A stretch of 64,000 bases of DNA from CALBTQ01 sp036725605 (GTDB lineage Bacteria; Lernaellota; Lernaellaia; Lernaellales; Lernaellaceae), in contig DAIMDW010000031.1 of NCBI GenBank assembly GCA_036725605.1, forward strand, positions 1 to 64,000, in the 5' to 3' direction. A model generated the notes under the pieces. The model worked only from the letters and a program-made list of their open reading frames with translations, was not told the DNA's origin and searched no databases. Position 1 is the first letter of the stretch. Each line of letters starts with the position of its first letter. This document shows, piece by piece, positions 6,877 to 15,725 of the stretch. The translations under genes were made by a program, and so were the position numbers.

Positions 6877-8853
6877 TCAGCAGCCGCAGCAGCCGTCGTC
6901 GTCGTCATCGTCATCGGACGGGTTGGGCGAATCGTCGTCGGGGCTTTCGTCGTCGTCGAGCACCGTATCGTCGTCGTCCACGTCGTCGTCGATATCGTCG
7001 TCGGGACCGAATTCACCGTCGTGAATGTCCTGCTCATCGGCGCAGCCCAGGTCGAGCATTTCGGCGTCGCTGACCGGCGAGAACAACGCGCGGTTGCCGC
7101 CGGCGATAACGATGTTGCCGTCCAGCAAATCGGCCTCGGTGTCGAAGCGCGCGGTCTGCAACAGGCTGACCGGGAACCAGGCGCTCAGGTCCGGATCGTA
7201 GCCGTACACGATGTCGAGCGCTTCGTCGCCCAACAGGCCGCCGATCACGTAGAACTTGTGGTTGCACGTGCAGTCGGCCGCCGCGTACATCTCCTCGGGC
7301 AGCGGGCTGATCGCGCTCCACACGTTCTGTTGCGGATCGTAAATCTCGGCCGAGCTGAGGTTCACCAGGTCCGCACCGCCCGCGACGATGATCTTGTCGT
7401 CGATCACGCCCGCCACCGGCCGCATGCGCGCCTCGTTCATCGACGCCAGTTTCTCCCAGGTCGCCGAAGCCGGATCGAAACGCCATAGATCGGACATCGC
7501 CTCTTCGCCGTCGAAACCGCCGATCACATAGAGTTGATCGTCGTAGACCACCGTGGCCGCCAGCGCCATGGGCAGCGGTGTGGTGAAACCGTCGAGCCAT
7601 TGCTCGTCGGACAGATCGTAGATGCTGAGTTTGTCGGTCAATTCGCCGCTGGCGTCGACGCCGCCGGCGAACACCAGTTTGTCCCATAGGTACACGCCGT
7701 CGGTGACGTTGACCGCCGGATCGGCCGAATCGAGCTGTTCGCTGTCGCCGTCGAGGTTGAAGCGATACAGCGTGCCGACGATCCCCGGCGCCAGGTAATT
7801 GGAAAACACGTAGATCCACTCCGCGTCGCTGACCACCGCGGCTTTTTGCACCAGCGTCGGCAACGCGCCGGCCAGCACGGACCAATCCGCGCCGGCCGTG
7901 GTGGTCAACACGTGCTGGACCTGCAAGGTCGGATGCTGCAACCACGTCGCCGTGACCGTCACCTGATCCATCGACCATTGCAGCGCGTCGGACGGCACCC
8001 GGACTTCGACGTCCACCGTGCCGCTTTCGCCGCGCGCCAACTGGATCTGGCCCGGGTCGGCCGTGGCCGTCCAATCGTTGTCGGCCGTGCTGAAGATGAC
8101 CGTCGCGTCTTCCCCGGTCACGTTGCGCACTTCCAGCGAGAAGTTGGCCGTGTCGCCCGGCGCGGCCGCCGCGGCGTCGTCGTTCACGTTGAGCGTGATG
8201 TACGGCGGATGCATGATGTGAACCGCCATTTCCGTCGCCAGCACCGCGCTGTTGCAGACGATCGACAGGCCGTCTTCGCCGTCCGGGCTCATGATGCCGA
8301 TCGTCGCGTTGCCGCCGTTTTCCGTCGTCGGATTTTGATACTGAAAATAGATGTCGCTGTTTTGTTCGGACAGCACCACCTCGGCCGTCAGCACGTCGGT
8401 CGACGAACCCCAGGCCAGCACGTCCTGGTACTGGATGATCAAAAAGCGATTGGGCTCCGCGCCGATCAGCTTGAGGTAAATCGCGCCGGACGATTCGGGG
8501 TCCAGATCGTCCCAGTACATCGCGATGTAGCTCAGGTACGGCGATTCGGAGGGAATGCACGGAATGTTGTACGTTTCCGGCTGGTCGACGAAGGTCAGGC
8601 GTCCGTTGGCGCTGATAAAGATCTGGTTGTAGGTTTCACCGTAAAAATCGAAATCGAAGCCCAACGGGTAGGGACCTTTGATTTCGTCGTCTTCGAAGGT
8701 AATCAACGTGCCGTCGGAAACGTCGACCCAATTGTACGTGAATGCGTCGTTCCACGTGTAACCGAATGCGTCGGGTCCGCCGGAAGCTCCCCAAGCCCCC
8801 GTGGCCGCAAGCAGAAAGACCACGAGCACGTGGCCAAATACAAATTTACGCAT
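6877..8853 (-). CDS. Secreted Kelch-repeat protein with Asp-rich C-terminal tail ending GCCGC
   Basis: A 658-residue exported protein. The N-terminus is a signal peptide (MRKFVFGHVLVVFLLAATGAWG) without a lipobox. Residues about 30-210 resemble nidogen/PEP-type beta-sandwich domains (PLGFDFDFYGETY, ISANGRLTF, YIAMYWDDLDP). Next is an immunoglobulin-like stretch (FSLEVRNVTGEDATVIF). From about residue 330 there are five to six Kelch-type blades with repeated LYVIGGFDGEE and IIVAGG motifs, forming a beta-propeller. The last 50 residues are Asp-rich, then GCCGC at the extreme C-terminus. GGAGG upstream supports ATG 8853. The Asp-rich tail mirrors the N-terminal Asp-rich linkers of lipoproteins elsewhere in the window, but sits at the opposite end; a role as a surface-anchoring or sorting tail is inference. 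Confidence 0.75.
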   Translation of the reverse strand: MRKFVFGHVLVVFLLAATGAWGASGGPDAFGYTWNDAFTYNWVDVSDGTLITFEDDEIKGPYPLGFDFDFYGETYNQIFISANGRLTFVDQPETYNIPCIPSESPYLSYIAMYWDDLDPESSGAIYLKLIGAEPNRFLIIQYQDVLAWGSSTDVLTAEVVLSEQNSDIYFQYQNPTTENGGNATIGIMSPDGEDGLSIVCNSAVLATEMAVHIMHPPYITLNVNDDAAAAAPGDTANFSLEVRNVTGEDATVIFSTADNDWTATADPGQIQLARGESGTVDVEVRVPSDALQWSMDQVTVTATWLQHPTLQVQHVLTTTAGADWSVLAGALPTLVQKAAVVSDAEWIYVFSNYLAPGIVGTLYRFNLDGDSEQLDSADPAVNVTDGVYLWDKLVFAGGVDASGELTDKLSIYDLSDEQWLDGFTTPLPMALAATVVYDDQLYVIGGFDGEEAMSDLWRFDPASATWEKLASMNEARMRPVAGVIDDKIIVAGGADLVNLSSAEIYDPQQNVWSAISPLPEEMYAAADCTCNHKFYVIGGLLGDEALDIVYGYDPDLSAWFPVSLLQTARFDTEADLLDGNIVIAGGNRALFSPVSDAEMLDLGCADEQDIHDGEFGPDDDIDDDVDDDDTVLDDDESPDDDSPNPSDDDDDDDGCCGC

Positions 8854-8944
8854 CCTTTCCTCCAACCCCAAATCGGGCATGCCGACCAAACCGTAGAATA
8901 ATAGCATTATTTAAGGGGAACCGCAAATTATTCGCGCGGTAAAA

Positions 8945-9565
8945 TCAATGAAGTTCCGTCTTCCAGGTCCGTGGTCCGGTCGACACGATGATCTCCCGCC
9001 CGCGCAGGGCCGCCGCGCCCAGGCTCATCACCGGCGCGATCAGCGTCCGTTCGATGCCCATGCCGAAGGCGTGACCCTGCAAGGCGCGCGACGGATCCAG
9101 CAGATAGATGCGGTCGCGGCCCAGGCAACGGTGAATTTCGATCAGGTGCTCGCCGTCGGCGGCCAGCAGCCGCCCGGTGCCGTGCCGCCAATAACCCACC
9201 GCCCCGGCCAATAGGTCGCCGCGTTCCGCCGCCCGCGCAATATCCACCAGGTACGTGCGGCGCTGACGTCCGCGATCGAGCACGGCCAGCAGGCGCTGGT
9301 TGTGCACCGTGACGAAAGCCAGCGCGCCCAGCGCCAGGCGCATGCCCGGCGCGCGAAAGGACAATTCCGTACCGTCGCGCGTGGTGCAGATGACCTCCTG
9401 GCCGGCGACCTCCACCCGGTCGGGCCCCTCGGCGATGCGTTCGTCGGTCGTCAGCCAATCCGGTTGGATCAACCCGCGCTCCAGCGGCAGAATGCTTTGA
9501 TGAAACAGCGAAACGACGGTCAACGTCACCACGCCGATGCCCAGGATGATCCAGTACCAGATCAT
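8945..9565 (-). CDS. Hypothetical membrane-anchored protein
   Basis: A 206-residue protein not recognised as a known family. An N-terminal transmembrane helix (IWYWIILGIGVVTLTVVSLF) is followed by a soluble domain rich in short strands, with ICTTRDGTELSFRAPGM, YLVDIARAAERGDLLAG and IHRCLGRDRIYLLDPSRAL. ATG 9565 overlaps the stop of the CDP-alcohol phosphatidyltransferase (ATGA), so the two are translated together. A role in phospholipid or polyol-phosphate metabolism is suggested only by this coupling. Confidence 0.7.
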   Translation of the reverse strand: MIWYWIILGIGVVTLTVVSLFHQSILPLERGLIQPDWLTTDERIAEGPDRVEVAGQEVICTTRDGTELSFRAPGMRLALGALAFVTVHNQRLLAVLDRGRQRRTYLVDIARAAERGDLLAGAVGYWRHGTGRLLAADGEHLIEIHRCLGRDRIYLLDPSRALQGHAFGMGIERTLIAPVMSLGAAALRGREIIVSTGPRTWKTELH

Positions 9566-10329
9566 GTCTTTTTCCTTTTCAGCCACACCTGCCGACGTTC
9601 CTTGCGTTCCATGCGCCGCATCAGACGCGTTTCGCGTCCGGCCACCTTGTCCGGTCCCGGCCACGCGCCGCTGGTTCCCGCGCCCAGGATGCCGGGCAGG
9701 TGGCGGCGCAGGTGAAACACGCCGACCGCGGCGATCACCGCCTGATACACGCTCATGATCAGCAAAAACGGATTGAGCAGATCGTAGCCGCTATGCACCG
9801 TCACCAGCAGAAAAACGAACATCCAGTATTTCGATTTGAAGACGACCTTGAAGGGCATCTCCATGATGTTGCGGGCGATGATCATGATGATCATGTACAG
9901 GTACGTTGCGATGTACAGACCGCCGGCCATCGGGTAGGCGAAGCCGAACTGCATCGCCGTGAGCATCACCACCACCATGCCGGTGATGTCGTTGAGAATA
10001 TCCGACAACGCGCCCTTGTCCGACGCGTAGCGGCCCAGGCGCGCCACCGGTCCGTCCAGGCCGTCCAGCAGAATATGCAGCGTGAGCACGATCCAGCACC
10101 AGATGTATTGCTTGAGGCCGAACAGCGGGAAGAACACCAGCGGCACCAGCAGGAAGGAAAACAGCGTCAGCGAATCCGAACGCACGTTGCGCCGCACGAA
10201 CAGCATCGCCAACGGCCGAATAAGTTTCGTGCGTCGATCGGCGATTCGCTGGACGTACTCCTCTTCGTCCGCGCCGAAATAGTGCAGTTTGTGCTGCGGT
10301 CTCGGATTTTCAAGCTCTGGTTGCTGCAT
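9562..10329 (-). CDS. CDP-alcohol phosphatidyltransferase
   Basis: A membrane enzyme of about 255 residues that displaces CMP from a CDP-alcohol (usually CDP-diacylglycerol) with a second alcohol. The full family signature DG-x2-AR-x8-G-x3-D-x3-D is present in the segment beginning DGPVARLGRYASDKG, and about five membrane spans follow. The last 45 residues are basic (RRMERKERRQVWLKRKK). The acceptor alcohol cannot be told; inositol-phosphate, glycerol-phosphate and serine are all possible. ATG 10329 is chosen, but a TTG at 10365 preceded by a G-rich stretch would add 12 residues, so the start is uncertain. It overlaps the downstream hypothetical gene by 4 bp. Confidence 0.85.
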   Translation of the reverse strand: MQQPELENPRPQHKLHYFGADEEEYVQRIADRRTKLIRPLAMLFVRRNVRSDSLTLFSFLLVPLVFFPLFGLKQYIWCWIVLTLHILLDGLDGPVARLGRYASDKGALSDILNDITGMVVVMLTAMQFGFAYPMAGGLYIATYLYMIIMIIARNIMEMPFKVVFKSKYWMFVFLLVTVHSGYDLLNPFLLIMSVYQAVIAAVGVFHLRRHLPGILGAGTSGAWPGPDKVAGRETRLMRRMERKERRQVWLKRKKT

Positions 10330-10365
10330 CGAAAGCAGGTTGCCCGCTCCGCGCCCGACCGTCAA

Positions 10366-10626
10366 GAGCCCCGCCGGGGATAATCCCTGAACCTATTCAT
10401 TGTGTGAGTCCTCGGCCGGCGCGGTAGAACCGCGCGTGAATGCACGTTTGTTTGCCGTGTGCCACACTTTTGGCGAAGCCAAAGGTGTGTTGGTTCGGAC
10501 GAGCACAGCTTTCGCCTTCGGCGAAAACTACGGCACACGGAAAGACAGACATTCTTTTGTGCGTTGCACTTCCCGACCTTTTTCCAAACGGTGAAATTAT
10601 CTTCCAAGAGGACGCCATTTTCCCGC
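10366..10626. repeat. Intergenic hairpin repeats before tsaD
   Basis: No gene was found in this gap. CTTTTGGCGAAGCCAAAGG, extended to 23 bp at 10467-10489, is the right part of an imperfect palindrome (CCACAC...GGTGTG) and is identical at 23718-23740. A second hairpin TTTCGCCTTCGGCGAAAA lies at about 10510-10527. They lie between the divergent starts of the CDP-alcohol phosphatidyltransferase and tsaD. Confidence 0.65.
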
Positions 10627-10655
10627 TTGGCCGCAACGAGGCGAAGGCATACAAT
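10627..10655 (+). promoter_or_regulatory. Promoter of tsaD, probably leaderless
   Basis: TTGGCC (10627-10632) and TACAAT (10650-10655) are separated by 17 bp. The tsaD ATG at 10664 is only 8 bp beyond the -10 box and has no Shine-Dalgarno sequence, so the transcript should start at or within 1-2 bases of the start codon. Confidence 0.55.
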
Positions 10656-10663
10656 CGGCCGCA

Positions 10664-11668
10664 ATGAATGTACTGGGCATCGAAAGCAGTTGCGATGATA
10701 CATCGGCCGCGGTGGTCGTCGACGGACGCCTGGTGCGCTCGTGCGTGGTCAGCTCGCAGGATGCCTTCCACCGTCGCTTCGGCGGCGTGGTGCCCGAGGT
10801 GGCCAGCCGCGCGCACATGGAGGTGATCGACGCCGTGTGCGCCGACGCCCTCGAGCGCGCGAACATGACGGCCGCCGACATTGACGCGGTGGCGGTGACC
10901 GCCGGACCGGGGCTGGTCGGCTCGATTCTGGTCGGCCTGGGTTTCGCCAAGGGCTTCGCCTATGCGCGCCGCCTGCCGTTTCTGGGCATCAATCATCTGG
11001 AAGGCCACATCGCCGCCGCGTTCCTGGACGGCGACGAACCGCACTTCCCGTTGCTGGCGCTGGTCGTCTCCGGCGGGCACACGCACCTGTATGAAATCAC
11101 CGGCTTCTTCAATTTGCGTCTGCTGGGCCAGACGGTCGACGACGCCGCCGGCGAAGCCTTCGACAAAGTCGCCAAGCTCATGGACCTGGGGTACCCCGGC
11201 GGGGTGGTTGTCGACAAGCTGGCCAAACAGGGAAATCCGCAGGCCTTCGACCTGCCGCGCCCGATGGCCCATAGCGGCGATCTGATGATGTCCTTCTCCG
11301 GATTGAAAACCGCCGTGCGCACGTTGGTCGAGCAGGCGGGCGGACCCGACAAACTGCCCAAGGCCGATCTGGCCGCGTCGTTCCAGGCGGCGGTGATCGA
11401 CGCGCTGATCCGTAAGACGCGTTTGGCTCTGGAAGAAACCGCGCACCAGCGCCTGGTCGTGTGCGGCGGGGTGTCGGCCAACAGTGAACTGCGCCGCCGC
11501 GCGCAGGAATTGTGCGCCGAGATGAACGTCGCGCTGACCATGCCGGCGATGACCTACTGCACCGACAACGCCGCGATGATCGCCGGGGCGGGTTACTATC
11601 GCCTGGCCGCCGGCGAACGCTCCGACCTGTCGCTCAACAGCTACGCCACCCTCGCCAAGGCGCCCTGA
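10664..11668 (+). CDS. tsaD: tRNA N6-adenosine threonylcarbamoyltransferase
   Basis: A 334-residue TsaD/Kae1 protein that transfers threonylcarbamoyl from TC-AMP to A37 of ANN-decoding tRNAs, acting with TsaB, TsaE and TsaC (none in this window). Family marks are the N-terminal MNVLGIESSCDDTSAAVV, the metal-binding pair His111 and His115 in NHLEGH, LALVVSGGHTHL, and the C-terminal TYCTDNAAMIAGAG. Length is normal. The stop overlaps the DUF2062 start (TGATG at 11666-11670), making tsaD the first gene of a three-gene operon with rsmA. Confidence 0.96.
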   Translation: MNVLGIESSCDDTSAAVVVDGRLVRSCVVSSQDAFHRRFGGVVPEVASRAHMEVIDAVCADALERANMTAADIDAVAVTAGPGLVGSILVGLGFAKGFAYARRLPFLGINHLEGHIAAAFLDGDEPHFPLLALVVSGGHTHLYEITGFFNLRLLGQTVDDAAGEAFDKVAKLMDLGYPGGVVVDKLAKQGNPQAFDLPRPMAHSGDLMMSFSGLKTAVRTLVEQAGGPDKLPKADLAASFQAAVIDALIRKTRLALEETAHQRLVVCGGVSANSELRRRAQELCAEMNVALTMPAMTYCTDNAAMIAGAGYYRLAAGERSDLSLNSYATLAKAP

Positions 11669-12144
11669 TGGACTGGTTGAAAAGACGCTGGCGGCAGTTC
11701 TACAACCAATTCATCAGCCTCAAGGGGCCGCCGGAAAAAGTGGCGCGCGCCTTTTCCCTTGGTTTGTGGATCGGCTGGTTCCCGATCATCGGCACCCACA
11801 GCATCATGACCGTCGCGGCGGGCGCAATCCTCCGCCTGAGTGTGCCGGCGATCTTCCTCGCCTCGTGGATCTGCAATCCGCTGACCATCGCCTTCCTGTT
11901 GGTGGCCGATTATGAAGTCGGGAAATTCCTGGTCGGCGGCGCGCACTTGAGCGGCGTCGATTTCGGCGAACTGACCTTCCGCGAGATGCTCTCTCTCGGG
12001 TGGGACGTGCTGTTTCCGATGATCGTCGGCGGTTTCATCCTGGGATCGATCAACGCGCTGATCGCCTATTACCCGATCAAACTTTGGGTCATCCGCGTTC
12101 GCCGTCGCGGCGCTCAACCCAAACCGATCGAGCCGCAACCATGA
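11668..12144 (+). CDS. DUF2062 membrane protein
   Basis: A 158-residue inner-membrane protein matching the DUF2062 family. The typical segment GPPEKVARAFSLGLWIGWFPIIGTH is followed by hydrophobic helices (AIFLASWICNPLTIAFLLVADYEVG, with the conserved NPLT), then a basic C-terminus. The molecular role of DUF2062 is not established. It overlaps tsaD upstream and rsmA downstream (ATGA at 12141), which fixes the start. Confidence 0.85.
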   Translation: MDWLKRRWRQFYNQFISLKGPPEKVARAFSLGLWIGWFPIIGTHSIMTVAAGAILRLSVPAIFLASWICNPLTIAFLLVADYEVGKFLVGGAHLSGVDFGELTFREMLSLGWDVLFPMIVGGFILGSINALIAYYPIKLWVIRVRRRGAQPKPIEPQP

Positions 12145-12947
12145 CCGCGCAGCCGCCGGTGGAGGCGAAAAAGTCGCTCGGTCAGAATTGGCTGCTGGAC
12201 CAAAACATCGCCCGCAAGCTGCTGGACGCCCTCGCGCCCGTCGCCGGCGAAACCGTGGTGGAGATCGGTCCGGGCGGCGGGGCGTTGACCGAACCGCTGT
12301 TGGCGCGCACCGACAACGTGATCGCCGTGGAGATCGACGGGCGGCTGTTGGATCATCTGCAGGAAAAATTCGGCGAACGCATCGAGTTGCTTCACGCCGA
12401 TTTCCTCGACATCGACCTGACCGAACTGGCCGCGCGCTGCGGCGGCAAGCCGGCCGTGCTGGGCAACCTGCCGTATTACGCCTCCAGCCCGATCCTCTTT
12501 CATCTGCTGGCCCACCGGGCCGCCTTGTCGCGCGCCGTGCTGACCTTGCAGAAAGAGGTCGTCGAGCGCTGCATCGCGGGGCCGGGCACCAAGGATTACG
12601 GCAGCCTCTCCGTGCAGTTGGCCCTGGCCGCGAAGGTGAAGCGGTTGTTCACGATTTCGCCGAACGTTTTCCGCCCGCGCCCGGGCGTGGAGTCGGCCGC
12701 GATGTTGGTGGATTTCACCGCACCCCATCCGCGTCAGCCCCGCGATCCCGCGCTGCTGGAGAAGGTCGTGCGCGCCGCCTTCGGCCGTCGCCGCAAGACG
12801 CTGCGCAACGCCCTGTCCGCCGAACTGGGTGAAAATACGGCCGCTTATCTGCTCGACGCCCTGGCAACAAATCCCATGATCCGCGCCGAGCAACTGAGCG
12901 TCGAACAGTTCGTCGATCTCGCCGACGCCCTGGCCGCGCGCGGATAA
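12141..12947 (+). CDS. rsmA: 16S rRNA (adenine1518-N6/adenine1519-N6)-dimethyltransferase
   Basis: A 268-residue RsmA/KsgA enzyme that dimethylates two adjacent adenines in the helix 45 loop of 16S rRNA late in small-subunit assembly. Visible motifs are KKSLGQNWLLD at the N-terminus, motif I VVEIGPGGGALTEPLL, the adenine-binding motif IV NLPYYASSP, and VQLALAAKVKRLF/VFRPRPGVESAAM in the second half. Length is as expected. The start overlaps the DUF2062 stop. It is the last gene of the tsaD operon. Confidence 0.96.
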   Translation: MTAQPPVEAKKSLGQNWLLDQNIARKLLDALAPVAGETVVEIGPGGGALTEPLLARTDNVIAVEIDGRLLDHLQEKFGERIELLHADFLDIDLTELAARCGGKPAVLGNLPYYASSPILFHLLAHRAALSRAVLTLQKEVVERCIAGPGTKDYGSLSVQLALAAKVKRLFTISPNVFRPRPGVESAAMLVDFTAPHPRQPRDPALLEKVVRAAFGRRRKTLRNALSAELGENTAAYLLDALATNPMIRAEQLSVEQFVDLADALAARG

Positions 12948-13102
12948 TAAGGCCTTATTTCGGCTCGATTTTTCTTGCGGAAAACGCCCTTGTATCCGAT
13001 AAATCTCGGTGGTATGTTAAGCCGCCAATTTTCGGGAGGCGGCGGAGTGTTTTGCCTGCGCTCCGACGTTTTTCACAATGTGACAAAACGAAAAGGGAGC
13101 TT

Positions 13103-13744
13103 GTGGACAAACCGCGGCATATCGTGGTTGAGGGGCCGATCGGGGTAGGCAAAACCAGCCTCGTCAGCCTGTTGGCTGAACGGCTCAAGGCGCGGGCCAT
13201 TTTCGAACGGCCCGAGGAAAACCCTTTTCTGGAAGGGTTCTACCGCGACAAAAAGCGGTTCGCCTTTCAGACGCAGCTCTTTTTTCTCGTGTCGCGCTAC
13301 CGGCAACAGCGCGAGCTGATCCAGCAGGATCTTTTCGCGCGCAACACGGTGTGCGACTACATGTTCGCGAAAGACAAGATTTTCGCGCACCTGAATTTAT
13401 CCGACGACGAACGTCGGTTGTACGGTCAGATCTATGAGATTCTGGAACGCGAGGTGGTCACGCCGGACCTGGTCATCTACCTGGTGGCCGATCCGCGGAT
13501 TTTGATGGAGCGGATCCAACGTCGAAACTTCCGCTATGAGCGACCGCTAACCATCGACTACCTCGAGGAACTGACGGCTGCGTACAGCAAATTCTTTTTT
13601 GCGTACGACGCAAGCCCGCTGTTGGTGGTCAACACCAGCGACATCGATTTCGTCTACAACGCCGACGATTTCGAAGCCCTGGTGCAACAAGTGATCTCCC
13701 ATCGGCGCGGTACGAAACAATTTATTCCGCTTGGATCCGGCTGA
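13103..13744 (+). CDS. Deoxynucleoside kinase (dAK/dGK-like)
   Basis: A 213-residue P-loop kinase that phosphorylates deoxynucleosides for salvage. It has the N-terminal P-loop GPIGVGKTS, then ENPFLEGFY, the signature CDYMFAKDKIFA (usual D-Y-x-F-x-K-D-x-IFA), and a lid region with basic residues RIQRRNFRYER. GTG 13103 is preferred because it sits next to GGGAG and just before the conserved HIVVEG strand; a TTG at 13052 would add 17 residues. The gene leads a set with panC, panD and pyrE, an arrangement often seen in deltaproteobacteria, where this kinase is commonly found beside pantothenate genes. Confidence 0.88.
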   Translation: MDKPRHIVVEGPIGVGKTSLVSLLAERLKARAIFERPEENPFLEGFYRDKKRFAFQTQLFFLVSRYRQQRELIQQDLFARNTVCDYMFAKDKIFAHLNLSDDERRLYGQIYEILEREVVTPDLVIYLVADPRILMERIQRRNFRYERPLTIDYLEELTAAYSKFFFAYDASPLLVVNTSDIDFVYNADDFEALVQQVISHRRGTKQFIPLGSG

Positions 13745-13873
13745 GCCGGACCGGGACGGGCAAAGCGATCGGACTCGCTGTACATCGTTGCGCGATGTGT
13801 TGGCCCCTTCCGGTATATCCACGCACCGGGATGGGGTTTTTCGTTAAGAAGACCCGCCCACGAGAGGATGCGG

Positions 13874-14734
13874 ATGCTGGTTCTGGAAACCGCCGCGAAA
13901 ATGCAGGCCTTCTCCAAGGCGCAACGGGCCGACGGCAAGACCATCGGTTTCGTGCCGACCATGGGCTACCTGCACGAGGGCCATCTCGCGCTGATGCGCA
14001 AGGCGCGCGAGCTGGCCGACGTGGTGGTGCTGAGCATCTTCGTCAATCCGACGCAGTTCGGCCAGAACGAGGACCTCGACAAATACCCGCGCGACTTCGA
14101 CCGCGACAGCCAACTGGCCGACGAGGTCGGCGTCGACGTGATTTATTTTCCCCAGCCCGAGGAAATGTACCCCGCCGGCTACCAGACGAGCATTTCGCTG
14201 GCGAGCCTGCCCACCGTGTTGTGCGGCAAAAGCCGGCCGGTGCATTTCGGCGGCGTGGCCACGGTGTGCTGCAAGCTGTTCAACATCGTGCAGCCGCATT
14301 TCGCGGTCTTCGGCAAGAAGGACTACCAGCAGTTCCTGGTGGTCAGCCGCATGGTCAAGGATCTGAACATGGATCTGGAGATCATCGGTTCGCCGACCGT
14401 CCGCGAGGCCGACGGCCTGGCCATGAGCAGCCGCAACGTCTATCTCACGCCCGAGCAGCGGGCGCAGGCGCCGGCGCTCATCGAAGCCCTGGGCCACGCT
14501 GAGAAGATGGTTGCCGCGGGCCATCGCGATCGCGACGAAGTCCTCGCCGAGGTGCGGCGCATCATCGAAAGCCGCCCCGACGCGCGGATCGACTATGTGG
14601 AACTGCGTACGTTACCCGATCTTGCCGACGCCGACGCCAAACCGGCGGGCCCGCACCTGCTGGCTCTCGCGGTGTTCTTCGGCAAGACCCGGTTGATCGA
14701 CAATACGGTCCTTGAGTTCGGACTTGCAGGTTAA
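13874..14734 (+). CDS. panC: Pantothenate synthetase
   Basis: A 286-residue enzyme that ligates pantoate and beta-alanine with ATP. The HIGH-like nucleotide site is MGYLHEGHLAL; LSIFVNPTQFGQNEDLDKYP and the long core spanning GKSRPVHFGGVATVCCKLF and FGKKDYQQ are family hallmarks; the KMSKS-like loop appears as AMSSRNVYL. ATG 13874 is preferred to 13868 because GAGAGG lies 6 bp upstream of it. panD follows by 18 bp and supplies beta-alanine for the same reaction. panB is not in the window. Confidence 0.96.
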   Translation: MLVLETAAKMQAFSKAQRADGKTIGFVPTMGYLHEGHLALMRKARELADVVVLSIFVNPTQFGQNEDLDKYPRDFDRDSQLADEVGVDVIYFPQPEEMYPAGYQTSISLASLPTVLCGKSRPVHFGGVATVCCKLFNIVQPHFAVFGKKDYQQFLVVSRMVKDLNMDLEIIGSPTVREADGLAMSSRNVYLTPEQRAQAPALIEALGHAEKMVAAGHRDRDEVLAEVRRIIESRPDARIDYVELRTLPDLADADAKPAGPHLLALAVFFGKTRLIDNTVLEFGLAG

Positions 14735-14752
14735 GAGAAGGGGGGACGCACG

Positions 14753-15133
14753 ATGCAGCGCAAAATGCTCAAATCCAAAATTCATCGCGCGACGGTGACC
14801 CAGGCGGATTTACACTACGAAGGTTCGGTGACCATCGACGACAACCTGATGCGCGCCGCCGACATTCTGCCCAACGAGTTCGTTTCGATCTGGAACATCA
14901 CCAACGGGCAGCGGTTCGACACCTACGCTCTGCGCGGTGAACCGAACAGCGGCGTCATCTGCGTTAACGGCGCGGCCGCGCGGATGGTTTCGCCCGGCGA
15001 CATGGTGATCATCGCCAGTTGGGTCCGGCTGGATGAAGCCGAAGCGCAGAATTGGGAACCGCACCTGGTCTTCGTCGACGAACGCAACCGCATCAAAGCC
15101 GACACTCACATCGCGAGAATGAGCGCCATATGA
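14753..15133 (+). CDS. panD: Aspartate 1-decarboxylase (pyruvoyl enzyme precursor)
   Basis: A 126-residue proenzyme that cleaves itself to form a pyruvoyl group and then decarboxylates aspartate to beta-alanine. The cleavage site YEGSVTID places Gly24-Ser25 at the canonical position. Also conserved are Lys9/His11 near the active site, WNITNGQRFDTYA and NGAAARMVSPGDMVIIAS. GGGGG at 14739-14743 sits ahead of the ATG. The stop overlaps the pyrE ATG (ATGA at 15130), giving translational coupling. Confidence 0.97.
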   Translation: MQRKMLKSKIHRATVTQADLHYEGSVTIDDNLMRAADILPNEFVSIWNITNGQRFDTYALRGEPNSGVICVNGAAARMVSPGDMVIIASWVRLDEAEAQNWEPHLVFVDERNRIKADTHIARMSAI

Positions 15134-15699
15134 ACAAACGAGAAGAGTTGATCGCCCTGTTGCACGAGAAGTCCTTCCGCACCGGCGAGTTCACGCTCAC
15201 CAGCGGCAAGAAAAGCAATTACTACATCGACGTGCGCGCCACCTCGACCGACCCCCGTGGCGCGGCGTTGATCGGCGACCTGCTGCTGGAACGCATCGCG
15301 TCCCTCGGCGGCGTGGACGCCGTGGCCGGCATGGTTTTAGGCGCGGTGCCGGTCGTCATGGGCGCGGTCGCCCGCAGCGTCGACGCGGGCGCGCCCGTTT
15401 CCGCGCTGCTGGTGCGCAAGGAAGCCAAGGGCCACGGTCGCGGCAAGCGTCTCGAAGGAACGATCACGCCCGGCATGCGCGTGCTGATCGTCGACGACGT
15501 CGCCACCACCGCCGGCTCGACGCTCAAGACGATCGAGGCCGTGCTCGATGAAGTGCCCGCCGCGAAAATCGTCGGCGTCGTCGCCGTGGTCGATCGCAAC
15601 GAGGGAGGCCGCGAGGCCGTCGCCGACGCCGGCTACGAGCTGACCGCCTTGGTCACCGTCGACGAACTCTTCGCCCTCGGCGAGCGTCCGGTCGAATAG
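15130..15699 (+). CDS. pyrE: Orotate phosphoribosyltransferase
   Basis: A 189-residue enzyme converting orotate and PRPP to OMP in pyrimidine synthesis. The orotate-side segment FTLTSGKKSNYYIDVR and the PRPP-binding motif VLIVDDVATTAGSTL are clear, as is the flexible catalytic loop VRKEAKGHGRGKRLEG. The start overlaps the panD stop. Grouping of pyrE with pan genes probably reflects operon convenience, not a shared pathway. Confidence 0.95.
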   Translation: MNKREELIALLHEKSFRTGEFTLTSGKKSNYYIDVRATSTDPRGAALIGDLLLERIASLGGVDAVAGMVLGAVPVVMGAVARSVDAGAPVSALLVRKEAKGHGRGKRLEGTITPGMRVLIVDDVATTAGSTLKTIEAVLDEVPAAKIVGVVAVVDRNEGGREAVADAGYELTALVTVDELFALGERPVE

Positions 15700-15725
15700 T
15701 CCTCCAGAATAACGATCCGAAGGAT

